Below, in pieces: positions 63,465 through 64,000 of a DNA stretch of 64,000 nt. The translations under genes and the position numbers were made by a program. Below the pieces are notes generated by a model. It searched no databases, was not told the DNA's origin, and was given only the letters and a program-made list of their open reading frames with translations. Positions within the stretch are counted from its first letter, which is position 1, and each line of letters opens with the position of its first letter. The DNA comes from Begonia masoniana (Eukaryota > Streptophyta > Magnoliopsida > Cucurbitales > Begoniaceae): positions 30,766,018-30,830,017 of the forward strand of contig CM039510.1 of NCBI GenBank assembly GCA_022432975.1, written 5' to 3'.

Positions 63465-64000
63465 GTTCAATATAACATAAAGTAAACAATCACATGTGTA
63501 CCATTCAAGACGATAACCAAACACATATGTACCATCAAGACGATAAACAAATAACATATAAAAACAACTAATCATAACTACCCAAACCAAAATGATTTAA
63601 ACAAACAAATCCTCATGGTTCCTCGAGACGACTTCGACTTACGGTGTAGGCCAATCGACCAGAGTAAGTCACGAGAACTTACCTCGTGTCCGTTGCAGCT
63701 CAAGCTTCGTCCACGAGCGTTGTTCACCTACGGCAATTCACAACGATTATCAATGCAACGTGTCTAAACTTCTAATCGTCCGAATTTAATAAAATCTTTA
63801 ACTAAGGAAATTTTCTAAAGGTTTAATCCAATTTATTGAGCTATTTCATCTAGCAATACACACTCGGCACCTTAGATCCTAAATTACGAGTTTTTCCCTA
63901 AATCTCGAATTTTTACAAAATCTAACATTTGTCCTAAATCAATTAAATTCGTCCAATAACGTTCAATACGTTCACTATATCCTTAATTACGGCAAACCTA
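63465..64000 (-). mobile_element. Right LTR of element G, segment 4
   Basis: Matches 40116-40656 of the left LTR. Includes G's donor region (GGTGTAGG 63643-63650 and GTAAGT at about 63681) and the 45-nt exon, which here has TGG where the left copy has a stop. Confidence 0.9.

Larger units (their letters stand above)
38926..64000 (-). mobile_element. Element G: decayed Tekay/Del-like Ty3/gypsy element, right LTR split by three insertions
   Basis: Left (3') LTR 38926-41323, decayed gag-pol 41412-45820, PBS 45959-45970, right (5') LTR starting at 45976. That LTR is interrupted by element D (46245-55001), LTR E (55863-59212) and LTR F (59266-63464) and continues as 45976-46244, 55007-55862, 59213-59265 and 63465-64000. 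The last about 670 bp lie beyond the window, judged from the left LTR. LTR ends in sense are TGTAATACCC and GGTCGCTACA. Confidence 0.9.

Overview
The window is transposon-packed nuclear DNA from a flowering plant, most likely pericentromeric heterochromatin of a eudicot. The plant assignment rests on retrotransposon clades (Tekay/Del-like Ty3/gypsy with chromodomains, an Athila-like Ty3/gypsy element, a Tork-like Ty1/copia element), tRNA-iMet primer binding sites, a hAT-type element and a MITE. I see no host gene, tRNA or rRNA. Species cannot be named from this sequence.

Layout. 1-8290: a decayed plus-strand Ty3/gypsy element (element A), broken by a 1.8 kb pure poly-C tract and followed by LTR sequence ending in a 48-bp tandem array. 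8399-15699: a wall of simple DNA (1.8 kb poly-A, about 82 copies of a 31-bp repeat, 452 copies of a hexamer). 15700-25065: element C, minus strand, the only one with an intact gag-pol (1501 codons); its LTRs carry a TATA box and the right LTR is duplicated around an 83-copy hexamer tract. 25066-25488: a fragment of another LTR. 26375-35975: a decayed plus-strand Athila-like element split by a hAT-type element (27350-29203) and a complete but dead Tork-like copia element (30142-35321, 5-bp target duplication). 35976-38925: a foldback palindrome cluster and a small MITE. 38926-64000: element G, a decayed minus-strand Tekay-like element whose right LTR has received three further LTR elements: D (46245-55001, complete, GCGAT target duplication), E (55863-59212, solo LTR) and F (59266-63464, solo LTR with about 70 TGACGTCA motifs). 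G's right LTR resumes at 63465 and runs off the window.

Main discovery. Six different LTR families (A, C, D, E, F, G) share one internal layout in LTR sense: a CAG|GTAAGT-like donor; 30-40 nt later CCTACAYC; about 500-600 nt of family-specific sequence with GC-rich hairpins; a CTTRC-type branch-point-like motif next to a short hairpin; then GATGTAG|G or GGTGTAG|G, an acceptor exactly complementary to CCTACAYC. Both the 8-bp long-range pair and the hairpin stem change in compensating ways between families. The sequence after the acceptor is open in the same phase in all six and encodes a short acid-rich tail. In four families the preceding putative exon is 45, 48, 48 and 57 nt, all multiples of three. 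I infer a conserved structured intron and a spliced reading frame inside the LTR leader. I found no convincing AUG, so translation is uncertain. A second small intron between PBS and gag is visible in C, D and G and probably A.

Caution. The two perfect 1.8 kb homopolymers and the long perfect hexamer tracts may be assembly or consensus artefacts: next to them LTR copies differ almost only by single-base indels, while farther away they are nearly identical.
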